Shown here: piece after piece, positions 10,748 through 20,682 of the stretch | Layout: each line of letters opens with the position of its first letter | Position numbering within the stretch: the stretch's first letter is position 1 | Assembly: GCF_007858275.1 (NCBI RefSeq) | Contig: NZ_VFEV01000036.1 | Coordinates: 1 to 64,000 of the forward strand | Direction of reading: 5' to 3' | Source of the DNA: Pseudomonas proteolytica | GTDB taxonomy: Bacteria; Pseudomonadota; Gammaproteobacteria; Pseudomonadales; Pseudomonadaceae | DNA: 64,000 nucleotides | Translations under genes and position numbers: made by a program | Notes under the pieces: generated by a model | What the model was told of the DNA's origin: nothing | The model's database searches: none | What the model saw: the letters and a program-made list of their open reading frames with translations, nothing else

Positions 10748-13700
10748 TTGAAAGACCTACTGAATTTGCTGAAAAACCAGGGTCAAGTCGAAGAGTTCGA
10801 CGCCATCCGTATTGGATTGGCATCGCCTGAGATGATCCGTTCGTGGTCGTTCGGTGAAGTTAAAAAGCCGGAAACCATCAACTACCGTACGTTCAAACCT
10901 GAGCGTGACGGCCTGTTCTGCGCCAAGATCTTTGGCCCGGTAAAGGATTACGAGTGCCTGTGCGGTAAGTACAAGCGCTTGAAGCACCGTGGTGTTATCT
11001 GCGAGAAGTGCGGCGTTGAAGTCGCGCTGGCCAAGGTTCGTCGTGAGCGCATGGCGCACATCGAGCTGGCTTCGCCGGTTGCCCACATCTGGTTCCTGAA
11101 ATCGCTGCCGTCCCGTATCGGTTTGCTGATGGACATGACCCTGCGTGATATCGAACGCGTTCTCTACTTCGAGAGCTATGTCGTTATCGATCCAGGCATG
11201 ACCACCCTTGAAAAGGGTCAGCTGCTGAACGACGAGCAGTACTTCGAAGCGCTGGAAGAGTTCGGCGACGATTTCGATGCCCGCATGGGTGCCGAGGCTG
11301 TCCGCGAACTGCTGCACGCTATCGACCTGGAGCACGAGATTGGTCGTCTGCGCGAAGAAATCCCGCAAACCAACTCCGAAACCAAGATCAAGAAACTGTC
11401 CAAGCGTCTGAAGTTGATGGAAGCCTTCCAGGGTTCCGGCAACCTGCCAGAGTGGATGGTGCTGACCGTTCTGCCGGTTCTGCCGCCAGACCTGCGTCCG
11501 CTGGTACCGTTGGACGGTGGTCGTTTCGCGACGTCCGACCTCAACGACCTGTACCGCCGCGTGATCAACCGTAACAACCGCTTGAAGCGCCTGCTTGATC
11601 TGTCCGCTCCGGACATCATCGTGCGCAACGAAAAGCGTATGTTGCAAGAAGCGGTCGATGCCTTGCTCGACAACGGTCGTCGTGGCCGCGCTATCACAGG
11701 TTCCAACAAGCGTCCTCTGAAATCCCTGGCTGACATGATCAAGGGTAAGCAAGGTCGTTTCCGTCAGAACTTGCTCGGTAAGCGTGTTGACTACTCCGGT
11801 CGTTCGGTAATTACCGTAGGCCCGACCCTGCGTCTGCACCAGTGCGGTCTGCCTAAGAAGATGGCGCTGGAGCTGTTCAAGCCGTTCATCTTCGGCAAGC
11901 TGGAAATGCGCGGTCTTGCGACCACCATCAAAGCGGCCAAGAAAATGGTCGAGCGCGAACTGCCAGAGGTTTGGGACGTTCTTGCTGAAGTGATTCGCGA
12001 ACACCCGGTTCTCCTCAACCGTGCACCGACCCTTCACCGTCTGGGTATCCAGGCGTTTGAACCGGTACTGATCGAAGGTAAGGCTATCCAGCTGCACCCT
12101 CTGGTCTGTGCTGCGTACAACGCCGACTTCGACGGCGACCAAATGGCCGTGCACGTACCGCTGACACTGGAAGCCCAGTTGGAAGCGCGTGCGTTGATGA
12201 TGTCGACCAACAACATCCTGTCGCCAGCCAACGGTGAGCCAATCATCGTTCCGTCGCAGGACGTTGTATTGGGTCTGTACTACATGACCCGTGAAGCGAT
12301 CAACGCCAAGGGCGAAGGTCGTGTATTCGCTGACCTGCAAGAAGTTGACCGTGTGTTCCGTGCCGGCGAAGCCGCACTGCACGCCAAGGTCAAGGTGCGG
12401 ATCCACGAAACCGTCAACGACCGTGACGGCGGCAGCGTGAGCAACACCCGTATCGTCGACACCACTGTCGGCCGTGCGCTGTTGTACCAGGTTGTGCCAA
12501 AAGGTCTGTCTTACGACGTCGTCAACCTGCCGATGAAGAAAAAGGCGATCTCCAAGCTGATCAACCAGTGCTACCGCGTGGTTGGTCTGAAAGAGACCGT
12601 GATCTTCGCTGACCAGTTGATGTATACCGGTTTCGCTTACTCGACCATTTCCGGCGTTTCCATCGGCGTTAACGACTTCGTTATCCCGGATGAAAAAGCC
12701 CGCATCATCAGTGCCGCCACTGACGAAGTGAAAGAGATCGAGAGCCAGTACGCCTCCGGCCTGGTAACCCAGGGCGAGAAGTACAACAAAGTGATCGACC
12801 TTTGGTCCAAGGCCAACGACGAAGTGTCCAAGGCGATGATGGCCAACCTCTCGAAAGAGAAGGTCATCGACCGCCATGGCGTCGAAGTCGATCAAGAGTC
12901 TTTCAACTCGATGTACATGATGGCCGACTCGGGCGCACGGGGTTCTGCTGCGCAGATCCGTCAGCTCGCCGGTATGCGTGGCCTGATGGCCAAGCCGGAT
13001 GGTTCCATCATCGAAACGCCGATTACTGCGAACTTCCGTGAAGGTTTGAGCGTACTTCAGTACTTCATCTCCACGCACGGTGCTCGTAAAGGTCTGGCGG
13101 ATACCGCGTTGAAAACCGCTAACTCCGGTTACCTGACTCGTCGTCTGGTAGACGTTGCACAAGATCTGGTTGTAACCGAGATCGATTGCGGCACCGAGCA
13201 CGGCCTGCTGATGACTCCGCACATTGAAGGCGGTGACGTTGTAGAGCCGCTGGGTGAGCGCGTATTGGGCCGTGTTATTGCCCGTGACGTATTCAAGCCA
13301 GGTACCGAGGAAGTTATCGTTCCTGCCGGCACCCTGGTAGATGAGAAGTGGGTCGAGTTCATCGAACTCAACAGCATCGACGAAGTGATTGTTCGCTCGC
13401 CGATCAGCTGCGAAACCCGCTACGGCATCTGCGCCAAGTGCTATGGCCGTGACTTGGCTCGTGGTCACCAGGTGAACATCGGTGAAGCGGTCGGCGTTAT
13501 CGCTGCCCAGTCCATCGGTGAGCCGGGTACCCAGCTGACCATGCGTACGTTCCACATCGGTGGTGCGGCTAGCCGGACCTCCGCAGCTGACAGCGTTCAG
13601 GTGAAGAATGGCGGTACCGTCCGCCTGCATAACCTCAAGCACGTTGAGCGAGTGGATGGCCACCTTGTTGCTGTGTCCCGTTCCGGTGAGCTGGCAATCG

Positions 13701-14947
13701 CTGATGACTTCGGTCGTGAGCGTGAGCGTTACAAGCTGCCGTACGGTGCTGTGATTTCGGTTAAAGAAGGTGACAAGGTCGACGCTGGCGCAATCGTGGC
13801 CAAGTGGGATCCGCACACTCACCCAATCGTTACCGAAATGAAAGGTACCGTGACCTACGTGGGCATGGAAGAAGGCATCACGATCAAGCGTCAGACTGAC
13901 GAATTGACCGGTATGACCAACATTGAAGTACTCGACGCCAAAGATCGTCCAGCTGCCGGTAAAGACATCCGTCCTGCCGTGAAGATGGTCGATGACAACG
14001 GCAAGGATCTGTTGCTGCCAGGCACTGACGTTATCGCTCAGTACTTCCTGCCAGCCAACGCCTTGGTCGGTGTAGCGGATGGTGCGAAGATCGCGATCGG
14101 TGATGTTATCGCTCGTATCCCGCAAGAAACTTCGAAAACCCGCGACATCACCGGTGGTCTGCCGCGTGTTGCCGACTTGTTCGAAGCTCGTCGTCCGAAA
14201 GAAGCGTCGATCCTGGCTGAAGTCAGCGGCACCATCGCGTTCGGTAAAGAGACCAAGGGCAAGCGCCGTCTGGTCATTACCCCGAACGACGGTAGCGATC
14301 CGTATGAAGAGCTGATTCCGAAGTGGCGTCACCTGAACGTCTTCGAAGGCGAACAGGTAAACCGCGGCGAAGTTATCTCCGACGGCCCGAGCGATCCACA
14401 CGACATCCTGCGTCTGCTGGGTGTGAGTGCGCTGGCCAAGTACATCGTCAACGAGATCCAGGACGTTTACCGTCTGCAGGGCGTGAAGATCAACGATAAG
14501 CACATCGAGACCATCCTGCGTCAGATGCTGCGTAAAGTTGAAATCGCTGAATCCGGCGATTCGAGTTTCATCAAGGGCGACCAGATGGAACTGACTCACG
14601 TACTGGTAGAAAACGAGCGCCTGAGCACGGAGGACAAGTTTGTCTCCAAGTTCACTCGTGTTCTGCTGGGTATCACCAAGGCGTCGTTGTCCACCGAATC
14701 GTTCATCTCGGCGGCTTCCTTCCAGGAAACCACTCGCGTACTGACCGAAGCGGCGGTAACCGGCAAGCGCGACTACCTGCGCGGCCTGAAAGAAAACGTG
14801 GTTGTGGGTCGTCTGATCCCGGCCGGTACCGGCTTGGCCTACCACAGCGAGCGTAAGCGTCGCCGTGAACTCGACAAGCCGCTGCGCGTAAGCGCCAGTG
14901 AAGTGGAAGCTGCACTGACCGAAGCGCTGAACTCTAGCGGTAACTGA
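10748..14947 (+). CDS. rpoC: DNA-directed RNA polymerase subunit beta'
   Basis: Catalytic subunit of RNA polymerase. The 1399-residue protein holds the Mg-binding NADFDGD motif, an N-terminal zinc site (CLCGKYKRLKHRGVICEKCG) and a second zinc site (CETRYGICAKCYGRDL). The start is a TTG at 10748 after a strong AGGAGG (AGGAGGAAAGGCC); the resulting MKDLLNLLKNQGQ is the family N terminus, and a rare start may tune its translation. Ends the rplKAJL-rpoBC operon. Confidence 0.99.
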   Translation: MKDLLNLLKNQGQVEEFDAIRIGLASPEMIRSWSFGEVKKPETINYRTFKPERDGLFCAKIFGPVKDYECLCGKYKRLKHRGVICEKCGVEVALAKVRRERMAHIELASPVAHIWFLKSLPSRIGLLMDMTLRDIERVLYFESYVVIDPGMTTLEKGQLLNDEQYFEALEEFGDDFDARMGAEAVRELLHAIDLEHEIGRLREEIPQTNSETKIKKLSKRLKLMEAFQGSGNLPEWMVLTVLPVLPPDLRPLVPLDGGRFATSDLNDLYRRVINRNNRLKRLLDLSAPDIIVRNEKRMLQEAVDALLDNGRRGRAITGSNKRPLKSLADMIKGKQGRFRQNLLGKRVDYSGRSVITVGPTLRLHQCGLPKKMALELFKPFIFGKLEMRGLATTIKAAKKMVERELPEVWDVLAEVIREHPVLLNRAPTLHRLGIQAFEPVLIEGKAIQLHPLVCAAYNADFDGDQMAVHVPLTLEAQLEARALMMSTNNILSPANGEPIIVPSQDVVLGLYYMTREAINAKGEGRVFADLQEVDRVFRAGEAALHAKVKVRIHETVNDRDGGSVSNTRIVDTTVGRALLYQVVPKGLSYDVVNLPMKKKAISKLINQCYRVVGLKETVIFADQLMYTGFAYSTISGVSIGVNDFVIPDEKARIISAATDEVKEIESQYASGLVTQGEKYNKVIDLWSKANDEVSKAMMANLSKEKVIDRHGVEVDQESFNSMYMMADSGARGSAAQIRQLAGMRGLMAKPDGSIIETPITANFREGLSVLQYFISTHGARKGLADTALKTANSGYLTRRLVDVAQDLVVTEIDCGTEHGLLMTPHIEGGDVVEPLGERVLGRVIARDVFKPGTEEVIVPAGTLVDEKWVEFIELNSIDEVIVRSPISCETRYGICAKCYGRDLARGHQVNIGEAVGVIAAQSIGEPGTQLTMRTFHIGGAASRTSAADSVQVKNGGTVRLHNLKHVERVDGHLVAVSRSGELAIADDFGRERERYKLPYGAVISVKEGDKVDAGAIVAKWDPHTHPIVTEMKGTVTYVGMEEGITIKRQTDELTGMTNIEVLDAKDRPAAGKDIRPAVKMVDDNGKDLLLPGTDVIAQYFLPANALVGVADGAKIAIGDVIARIPQETSKTRDITGGLPRVADLFEARRPKEASILAEVSGTIAFGKETKGKRRLVITPNDGSDPYEELIPKWRHLNVFEGEQVNRGEVISDGPSDPHDILRLLGVSALAKYIVNEIQDVYRLQGVKINDKHIETILRQMLRKVEIAESGDSSFIKGDQMELTHVLVENERLSTEDKFVSKFTRVLLGITKASLSTESFISAASFQETTRVLTEAAVTGKRDYLRGLKENVVVGRLIPAGTGLAYHSERKRRRELDKPLRVSASEVEAALTEALNSSGN

Positions 14948-15043
14948 GTTCTGCGATAAATAAGACCGGGCCCTGGCAGCCCCGTTCGTCGGAACAAGAC
15001 AGTTTTGTCGGGTTTCGGTGGAGGGGGAGGTCGGGGCCTTGCC

Positions 15044-15072
15044 TTGACTGGGGGCAAGATCCTCTTTAGACT
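15044..15072 (+). promoter_or_regulatory. candidate promoter for rpsL-rpsG-fusA-tuf
   Basis: TTGACT (15044-15049), 17-nt spacer, TAGACT (15067-15072), in the 216-nt gap between rpoC and rpsL, about 90 nt before rpsL. No convincing rpoC terminator is visible, so read-through from rpoC is also possible. Confidence 0.55.
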
Positions 15073-15163
15073 CTTGTACCCCTAAATTTGGCGGGAATTC
15101 GTTCCTGCCATTTTGCTTTTCTTGCAAGACAATAGCGTCGCAAGACAACAGTGGAGCTAGTAG

Positions 15164-15535
15164 ATGGCAACTATCAACCAGCTGGTACGTCAGCCGCGTA
15201 AGCGTATCGTCGAGAAATCCGACGTGCCTGCGCTGCAGAACTGCCCGCAACGTCGTGGCGTATGCACTCGCGTGTATACCACTACGCCGAAAAAACCTAA
15301 CTCGGCACTGCGTAAAGTATGCCGTGTGCGCCTGACCAACGGTTTCGAGGTTTCCTCGTACATCGGCGGTGAAGGCCACAACCTGCAAGAGCACAGCGTG
15401 GTACTGATCCGCGGCGGTCGTGTAAAAGACTTGCCAGGTGTTCGTTATCACACCGTACGCGGCTCCTTGGATACTTCCGGCGTTAAAGGTCGTAACCAGG
15501 GTCGTTCGAAGTACGGTACCAAGAAGCCTAAGTAG
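15164..15535 (+). CDS. rpsL: 30S ribosomal protein S12
   Basis: Decoding-centre protein. The 123-residue sequence retains the streptomycin-relevant lysines K43 (TTPKKPNSALRKV) and K88 (RGGRVKDLPG), so it reads as wild type for streptomycin sensitivity. First gene of the str operon. A 117-nt gap to rpsG follows, the place where S7 binds in E. coli to repress translation; I could not confirm that structure here. Confidence 0.98.
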   Translation: MATINQLVRQPRKRIVEKSDVPALQNCPQRRGVCTRVYTTTPKKPNSALRKVCRVRLTNGFEVSSYIGGEGHNLQEHSVVLIRGGRVKDLPGVRYHTVRGSLDTSGVKGRNQGRSKYGTKKPK

Positions 15536-15652
15536 TAGCGGCTTTTTGTAAACTGAATCATCTTATTTTCTGAGTCGATAAGAGTAAGGTCGGAGGCGTC
15601 CCGCAAGGGCACCGATTCCGAACGAACCTGAAGACCGTTTGAGGGCTTATCC

Positions 15653-16123
15653 ATGCCAAGAAGACGCGTAGCAGCCAAGCGCGAAGTGCTTGACGATCCA
15701 AAATACGGAAGCCAAATCCTGGCCAAGTTCATGAACCACGTGATGGAAAGCGGCAAGAAAGCCGTTGCCGAGCGTATCGTTTATGGCGCGCTGGAAAAGG
15801 TTAAAGAACGCAAGAACAGCGACCCCCTGGAAATCTTCGAGAAAGCTCTCGACGCCATCGCTCCGCTGGTCGAAGTGAAGTCGCGCCGTGTAGGCGGTGC
15901 TACTTACCAGGTTCCGGTTGAAGTTCGCCCGTCCCGTCGTAACGCCCTGGCAATGCGCTGGTTGGTAGACTTCGCCCGTAAGCGCGGCGAGAAGTCTATG
16001 GCTCTGCGTTTGGCCGGCGAGCTGTTGGACGCTGCTGAAGGTAAAGGTGCTGCTGTTAAGAAGCGTGAAGACGTGCACCGTATGGCTGAAGCTAACAAAG
16101 CTTTCTCGCACTACCGCTTCTAA
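15653..16123 (+). CDS. rpsG: 30S ribosomal protein S7
   Basis: Primary 16S rRNA-binding protein that nucleates assembly of the 30S head; in E. coli it represses the str operon. 156 residues, starting [16 protein letters not shown], with the conserved [13 protein letters not shown] segment and a C-terminal helix ending AFSHYRF. It lies between rpsL and fusA in the standard str order. Confidence 0.98.
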
Positions 16124-16153
16124 TCTTAGCTTCACTAATTTTGCGAGGGCTTT

Positions 16154-18259
16154 ATGGCTCGTACTACTCCGATTAGCCGCTACCGTAACATCGGTATCGT
16201 TGCTCACGTGGATGCTGGTAAAACCACCACCACCGAGCGCGTACTGTTTTACACCGGCAAAAGTCACAAAATGGGCGAGGTGCATGATGGCGCCGCGACC
16301 ACAGACTGGATGGTTCAGGAGCAGGAGCGTGGTATTACCATTACTTCTGCTGCTATTACCGCCTTCTGGAAAGGTTCTGCCAAGCAGTACAAAGACGAGC
16401 ATCGCTTCAACGTAATCGATACCCCGGGCCACGTTGACTTCACTATTGAAGTTGAACGTTCCCTGCGTGTACTCGACGGCGCGGTCGTTGTGTTCTGCGG
16501 TACTTCGGGTGTTGAGCCTCAGTCGGAAACCGTATGGCGTCAAGCCAACAAGTACGGTGTTCCGCGTCTTGTTTACGTAAACAAGATGGACCGTGCTGGT
16601 GCGAACTTCCTGCGCGTGATCGGTCAGATCAAGCAGCGTCTGGGTCACACTCCGGTGCCAATCCAATTGGCTATCGGTTCCGAAGACAACTTCCAGGGCC
16701 AGATCGATCTGATCACCATGGAAGCCGTCTACTGGAATGACGCCGACAAAGGTATGGTTCCTGTTCGCAAGCCTATCCCTGCAGAGTTGCAGGAACTGGC
16801 TGACGAGTGGCGCAATAACCTGGTTGAGGCTGCTGCCGAAGCCAGCGAAGAGCTGATGAACAAGTACCTCGAAGGTGAAGAACTCACCAACGTGGAAATC
16901 AAGGCCGCTCTGCGTCAGCGTACTATTGCTGGTGAGATCGTCTTGGCTGTTTGCGGTTCTTCCTTCAAGAACAAGGGTGTTCCCCTGGTTCTCGACGCCG
17001 TTATCGACTACCTGCCTGCTCCAACCGACATTCCTGCTATCAAGGGTACCAACCCTGATAACGAGGAAGAAGAGATGGAGCGTCATGCTGACGACAGCGA
17101 GCCGTTCTCGGCTCTGGCGTTCAAGATCGCTACTGACCCATTCGTGGGTACTTTGACCTTCGTCCGCGTTTACTCGGGCGTGTTGGCCTCCGGCGACGGC
17201 GTGATCAACTCGGTTAAAGGCAAGAAAGAGCGCGTGGGTCGTATGGTGCAAATGCACGCAAACGCCCGCGAAGAGATCAAGGAAGTACGCGCTGGTGACA
17301 TCGCGGCCCTGATCGGCATGAAGGACGTCACCACTGGTGAGACTTTGTGCGACGCTGCTAAGCCAATCATCCTGGTTCGCATGGACTTCCCGGAGCCGGT
17401 TATCTCGGTTGCCGTAGAGCCTAAGACCAAGGATGACCAGGAAAAAATGGGTATCGCTCTGGGCAAGCTTGCTCAGGAAGATCCATCTTTCCGCGTCAAG
17501 ACTGATGAAGAGACTGGTCAAACGATCATCTCCGGCATGGGCGAGCTGCACCTGGACATCCTGGTTGACCGGATGCGCCGTGAGTTCAACGTCGAAGCCA
17601 ACATCGGTAAGCCTCAGGTTTCCTATCGTGAGCGCATCACGAAGAACTGTGAAATCGAAGGCAAGTTCGTTCGTCAGTCCGGCGGTCGTGGTCAGTTCGG
17701 TCACTGCTGGATCCGTTTTGCTCCTGCTGACGAAGGTCAGGAAGGTCTGCAATTCGTGAACGAAGTAGTAGGTGGTGTGGTTCCTAAGGAATACATCCCT
17801 GCTATCCAGAAGGGCATCGAAGAGCAGATGAAGAACGGTGTTGTTGCCGGCTATCCGCTGATCGGCCTGAAAGCAACCGTTTTTGACGGTTCTTACCACG
17901 ACGTCGACTCCAACGAGATGGCGTTTAAGGTGGCTGCTTCCATGGCAACCAAGCAACTGGCCCAGAAGGGCGGTGGTGAGTTGCTTGAGCCAATCATGGC
18001 GGTAGAAGTTGTTACACCTGAAGACTATATGGGTGATGTCATGGGCGACCTTAACCGTCGTCGCGGCATGATCTTGGGTATGGAAGACACGGTTTCCGGC
18101 AAAGTGATTCGCGCCGAGGTTCCGTTGGGTGAGATGTTCGGTTATGCGACCGACGTTCGTTCCATGTCCCAGGGTCGCGCAAGCTACTCTATGGAATTCA
18201 AAAAATACAACACAGCTCCGGCGCATATCGCTGAAACTGTATCCAAAAAACAAGGCTGA
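16154..18259 (+). CDS. fusA: elongation factor G
   Basis: GTPase that drives translocation and, with RRF, ribosome recycling. The 701-residue protein has the P loop AHVDAGKTT, switch motif DTPGHVDF and NKMDRAGA, followed by domains II-V, including GRGQFGH in domain IV. It is 30 nt after rpsG and 30 nt before tuf. A second, more divergent EF-G (fusA2) exists in many pseudomonads; the str-operon position marks this as the housekeeping copy. Confidence 0.98.
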   Translation: MARTTPISRYRNIGIVAHVDAGKTTTTERVLFYTGKSHKMGEVHDGAATTDWMVQEQERGITITSAAITAFWKGSAKQYKDEHRFNVIDTPGHVDFTIEVERSLRVLDGAVVVFCGTSGVEPQSETVWRQANKYGVPRLVYVNKMDRAGANFLRVIGQIKQRLGHTPVPIQLAIGSEDNFQGQIDLITMEAVYWNDADKGMVPVRKPIPAELQELADEWRNNLVEAAAEASEELMNKYLEGEELTNVEIKAALRQRTIAGEIVLAVCGSSFKNKGVPLVLDAVIDYLPAPTDIPAIKGTNPDNEEEEMERHADDSEPFSALAFKIATDPFVGTLTFVRVYSGVLASGDGVINSVKGKKERVGRMVQMHANAREEIKEVRAGDIAALIGMKDVTTGETLCDAAKPIILVRMDFPEPVISVAVEPKTKDDQEKMGIALGKLAQEDPSFRVKTDEETGQTIISGMGELHLDILVDRMRREFNVEANIGKPQVSYRERITKNCEIEGKFVRQSGGRGQFGHCWIRFAPADEGQEGLQFVNEVVGGVVPKEYIPAIQKGIEEQMKNGVVAGYPLIGLKATVFDGSYHDVDSNEMAFKVAASMATKQLAQKGGGELLEPIMAVEVVTPEDYMGDVMGDLNRRRGMILGMEDTVSGKVIRAEVPLGEMFGYATDVRSMSQGRASYSMEFKKYNTAPAHIAETVSKKQG

Positions 18260-18289
18260 TTCAGTCCTTTAGGCAAGGAGTTAATTGTC

Positions 18290-19483
18290 GTGGCTAAAGA
18301 AAAATTTGATCGTTCCCTACCGCACGTCAACGTTGGCACCATCGGTCACGTTGACCATGGTAAAACCACTCTGACTGCTGCTCTGACTCGCGTTTGCTCC
18401 GAAGTATTCGGTTCCGCAATCGTTGATTTCGATAAAATCGACAGCGCGCCAGAAGAAAAAGCTCGTGGTATCACCATCAACACCGCGCACGTTGAATACA
18501 ACTCGCTGATCCGTCACTACGCTCACGTTGACTGCCCAGGTCACGCTGACTATGTGAAGAACATGATCACCGGTGCTGCCCAGATGGACGGCGCAATCCT
18601 GGTTTGCTCGGCCGCTGATGGTCCGATGCCACAAACCCGTGAGCACATCCTGCTGTCCCGTCAGGTTGGCGTTCCGTACATCGTGGTCTTCCTGAACAAG
18701 GCTGACCTGGTAGACGACGCTGAGCTGCTGGAACTGGTTGAGATGGAAGTGCGCGATCTGCTGAGCACTTACGACTTCCCAGGCGACGACACTCCGATCA
18801 TCATCGGTTCTGCTCGTATGGCTCTGGAAGGTAACGACGAAAACGAAATGGGCACCACTGCCGTTCGTAAACTGGTTGAGACTCTGGACAGCTACATCCC
18901 AGATCCAGTTCGTGTTATCGACAAGCCGTTCCTGATGCCAATCGAAGACGTATTCTCGATCTCCGGTCGCGGTACTGTTGTAACTGGCCGTATCGAGCGC
19001 GGTATCGTCAAGGTTCAGGATCCACTGGAAATCGTTGGTCTGCGTGACACTACCGTCACCACCTGCACCGGTGTTGAAATGTTCCGTAAGCTGCTCGACG
19101 AAGGTCGTGCTGGCGAGAACTGCGGCGTTCTGCTGCGTGGTACCAAGCGTGACGACGTTGAGCGTGGCCAGGTTCTGGTTAAGCCAGGTTCGGTTAAGCC
19201 GCACACCAAGTTCGAAGCTGAAGTGTACGTGCTGAGCAAAGAAGAAGGCGGTCGTCACACTCCGTTCTTCAAAGGCTACCGTCCACAGTTCTACTTCCGT
19301 ACTACCGACGTAACTGGTAACTGCGAACTGCCGGAAGGCGTTGAGATGGTAATGCCAGGCGACAACATCAAAATGGTTGTCACCCTGATCAAAACCATCG
19401 CAATGGAAGACGGTCTGCGCTTCGCTATCCGTGAAGGCGGCCGTACCGTTGGTGCTGGTGTTGTAGCTAAAATCATCGAGTAA
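18290..19483 (+). CDS. tuf: elongation factor Tu
   Basis: GTPase that delivers aminoacyl-tRNA to the ribosome. The 397-residue protein starts at GTG 18290 after AAGGAG and has GHVDHGKTTL, DCPGHADYVKNM and NKAD motifs and the three EF-Tu domains. It is the only tuf in the window; the copy usually found between tRNA-Thr and tRNA-Trp is missing. From memory, several stretches (for example VFGSAIVDFDKID and DPLEIVGLRDTTVTT) differ from the P. aeruginosa protein but look like the form in some fluorescens-group strains. Confidence 0.98.
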   Translation: MAKEKFDRSLPHVNVGTIGHVDHGKTTLTAALTRVCSEVFGSAIVDFDKIDSAPEEKARGITINTAHVEYNSLIRHYAHVDCPGHADYVKNMITGAAQMDGAILVCSAADGPMPQTREHILLSRQVGVPYIVVFLNKADLVDDAELLELVEMEVRDLLSTYDFPGDDTPIIIGSARMALEGNDENEMGTTAVRKLVETLDSYIPDPVRVIDKPFLMPIEDVFSISGRGTVVTGRIERGIVKVQDPLEIVGLRDTTVTTCTGVEMFRKLLDEGRAGENCGVLLRGTKRDDVERGQVLVKPGSVKPHTKFEAEVYVLSKEEGGRHTPFFKGYRPQFYFRTTDVTGNCELPEGVEMVMPGDNIKMVVTLIKTIAMEDGLRFAIREGGRTVGAGVVAKIIE

Positions 19484-19515
19484 TTATCTCTTCTGAGGTA
19501 GCTCGGTTTTTTGAG

Positions 19516-19545
19516 AAGGCCTCCGCTTAGCGGAGGCCTTTTTTA
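19516..19545 (+). terminator. terminator after tuf
   Basis: Perfect 11-bp GC-rich stem (19516-19526 with 19530-19540), TTA loop and a six-T run. It closes the str operon. Confidence 0.93.
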
Positions 19546-19550
19546 TTGGG

Positions 19551-19579
19551 TTGACACCTATCTGGGGCGTCTATAGAAT
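19551..19579 (+). promoter_or_regulatory. promoter of the S10 operon
   Basis: Perfect TTGACA (19551-19556), 17-nt spacer, TAGAAT (19574-19579), and a GC-rich discriminator (GCGCCTCC). It follows the tuf terminator by a few bases and precedes rpsJ by about 60 nt. Confidence 0.82.
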
Positions 19580-19641
19580 TGCGCCTCCTTTTAACGGGCG
19601 TATTGCGCTCGCTGGGAATAGCAGCCGGAGTCTGAAATCCA

Positions 19642-19953
19642 ATGCAAAATCAGCAAATCCGTATCAGGTTGAAGGCTTTTGACCATCGCCTGATCGACCA
19701 ATCCACCCAGGAAATCGTGGAAACCGCGAAACGTACTGGGGCACAAGTGCGTGGTCCTATTCCACTGCCTACCCGCAAAGAGCGGTTCACCGTTCTGGTC
19801 TCCCCGCACGTCAACAAAGACGCGCGTGACCAGTACGAGATCCGTACTCATAAGCGCGTTCTGGACATCGTCCAGCCAACGGATAAAACCGTTGATGCTC
19901 TTATGAAGCTTGATCTGGCGGCCGGTGTGGAAGTACAGATCAGCCTCGGCTAA
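19642..19953 (+). CDS. rpsJ: 30S ribosomal protein S10
   Basis: 30S head protein that also acts as NusE, the NusB partner in antitermination and NusG partner in transcription-translation coupling. 103 residues, [19 protein letters not shown], with [12 protein letters not shown] in the loop. First gene of the S10 operon, with its own strong promoter. Confidence 0.98.
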
Positions 19954-20034
19954 GACTCGGGTCTTAGTCGTGTAACGCTCTGAAATGGGCGGCCATAGCG
20001 GGTGAAAGCCCCGTACACTCATGAGGTTTACAAC

Positions 20035-20670
20035 ATGACTATTGGTGTAGTCGGTCGTAAATGCGGTATGACCCGTATTTTCACCGAAGAAGGTGTCTCC
20101 ATTCCGGTCACGGTCATTGAGATCGAGCCGAATCGCGTCACCCAGTTCAAAACTGAAGAAACCGATGGCTATCGTGCAGTGCAAGTCACTGTCGGCGAGC
20201 GTCGTGCTTCGCGCGTGACTGCTGCTCAAGCAGGTCACTTCGCTAAAGCAAACGTTGCAGCTGGTCGTACTGTCATGGAGTTCCGTCTTGAAGATGGTGA
20301 CTACCAGGCTGGCGATCTGATCAACGCTGAAATCTTCGCCGCTGGTCAACTGGTTGATGTAACCGGTCAGTCCAAAGGTAAAGGCTTCCAGGGTACGATC
20401 AAGCGTTGGAATTTCCGTGGCCAAGACAACACTCACGGTAACTCCGTTTCCCACCGCGTCCCGGGCTCTATTGGCCAGTGCCAGACTCCTGGTCGTGTAT
20501 TCAAGGGCAAAAAAATGTCCGGTCATATGGGCGCTGAGCGCGTGACCGTGCAGTCCCTCGAAGTAGTGCGCGTCGACGCTGAACGCAATCTGTTGTTGGT
20601 CAAGGGTGCTGTTCCTGGCGCTACTGGCGGCAACCTGGTTGTACGTCCAGCGGCCAAGGCTCGCGGTTAA
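20035..20670 (+). CDS. rplC: 50S ribosomal protein L3
   Basis: Early-assembly 23S rRNA binder whose long loop approaches the peptidyl transferase centre. 211 residues from ATG 20035 (MTIGVVGRKCGMTRIF). An upstream in-frame ATG at 20002 would add MKAPYTHEVYN, which is not part of the family. The loop motif GHMGAERVTVQSLEV is present, and the central KGFQGTIKRWNF segment holds the usual methylated Gln region. Confidence 0.97.
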   Translation: MTIGVVGRKCGMTRIFTEEGVSIPVTVIEIEPNRVTQFKTEETDGYRAVQVTVGERRASRVTAAQAGHFAKANVAAGRTVMEFRLEDGDYQAGDLINAEIFAAGQLVDVTGQSKGKGFQGTIKRWNFRGQDNTHGNSVSHRVPGSIGQCQTPGRVFKGKKMSGHMGAERVTVQSLEVVRVDAERNLLLVKGAVPGATGGNLVVRPAAKARG

Positions 20671-20682
20671 GGGGAAGCTGAC

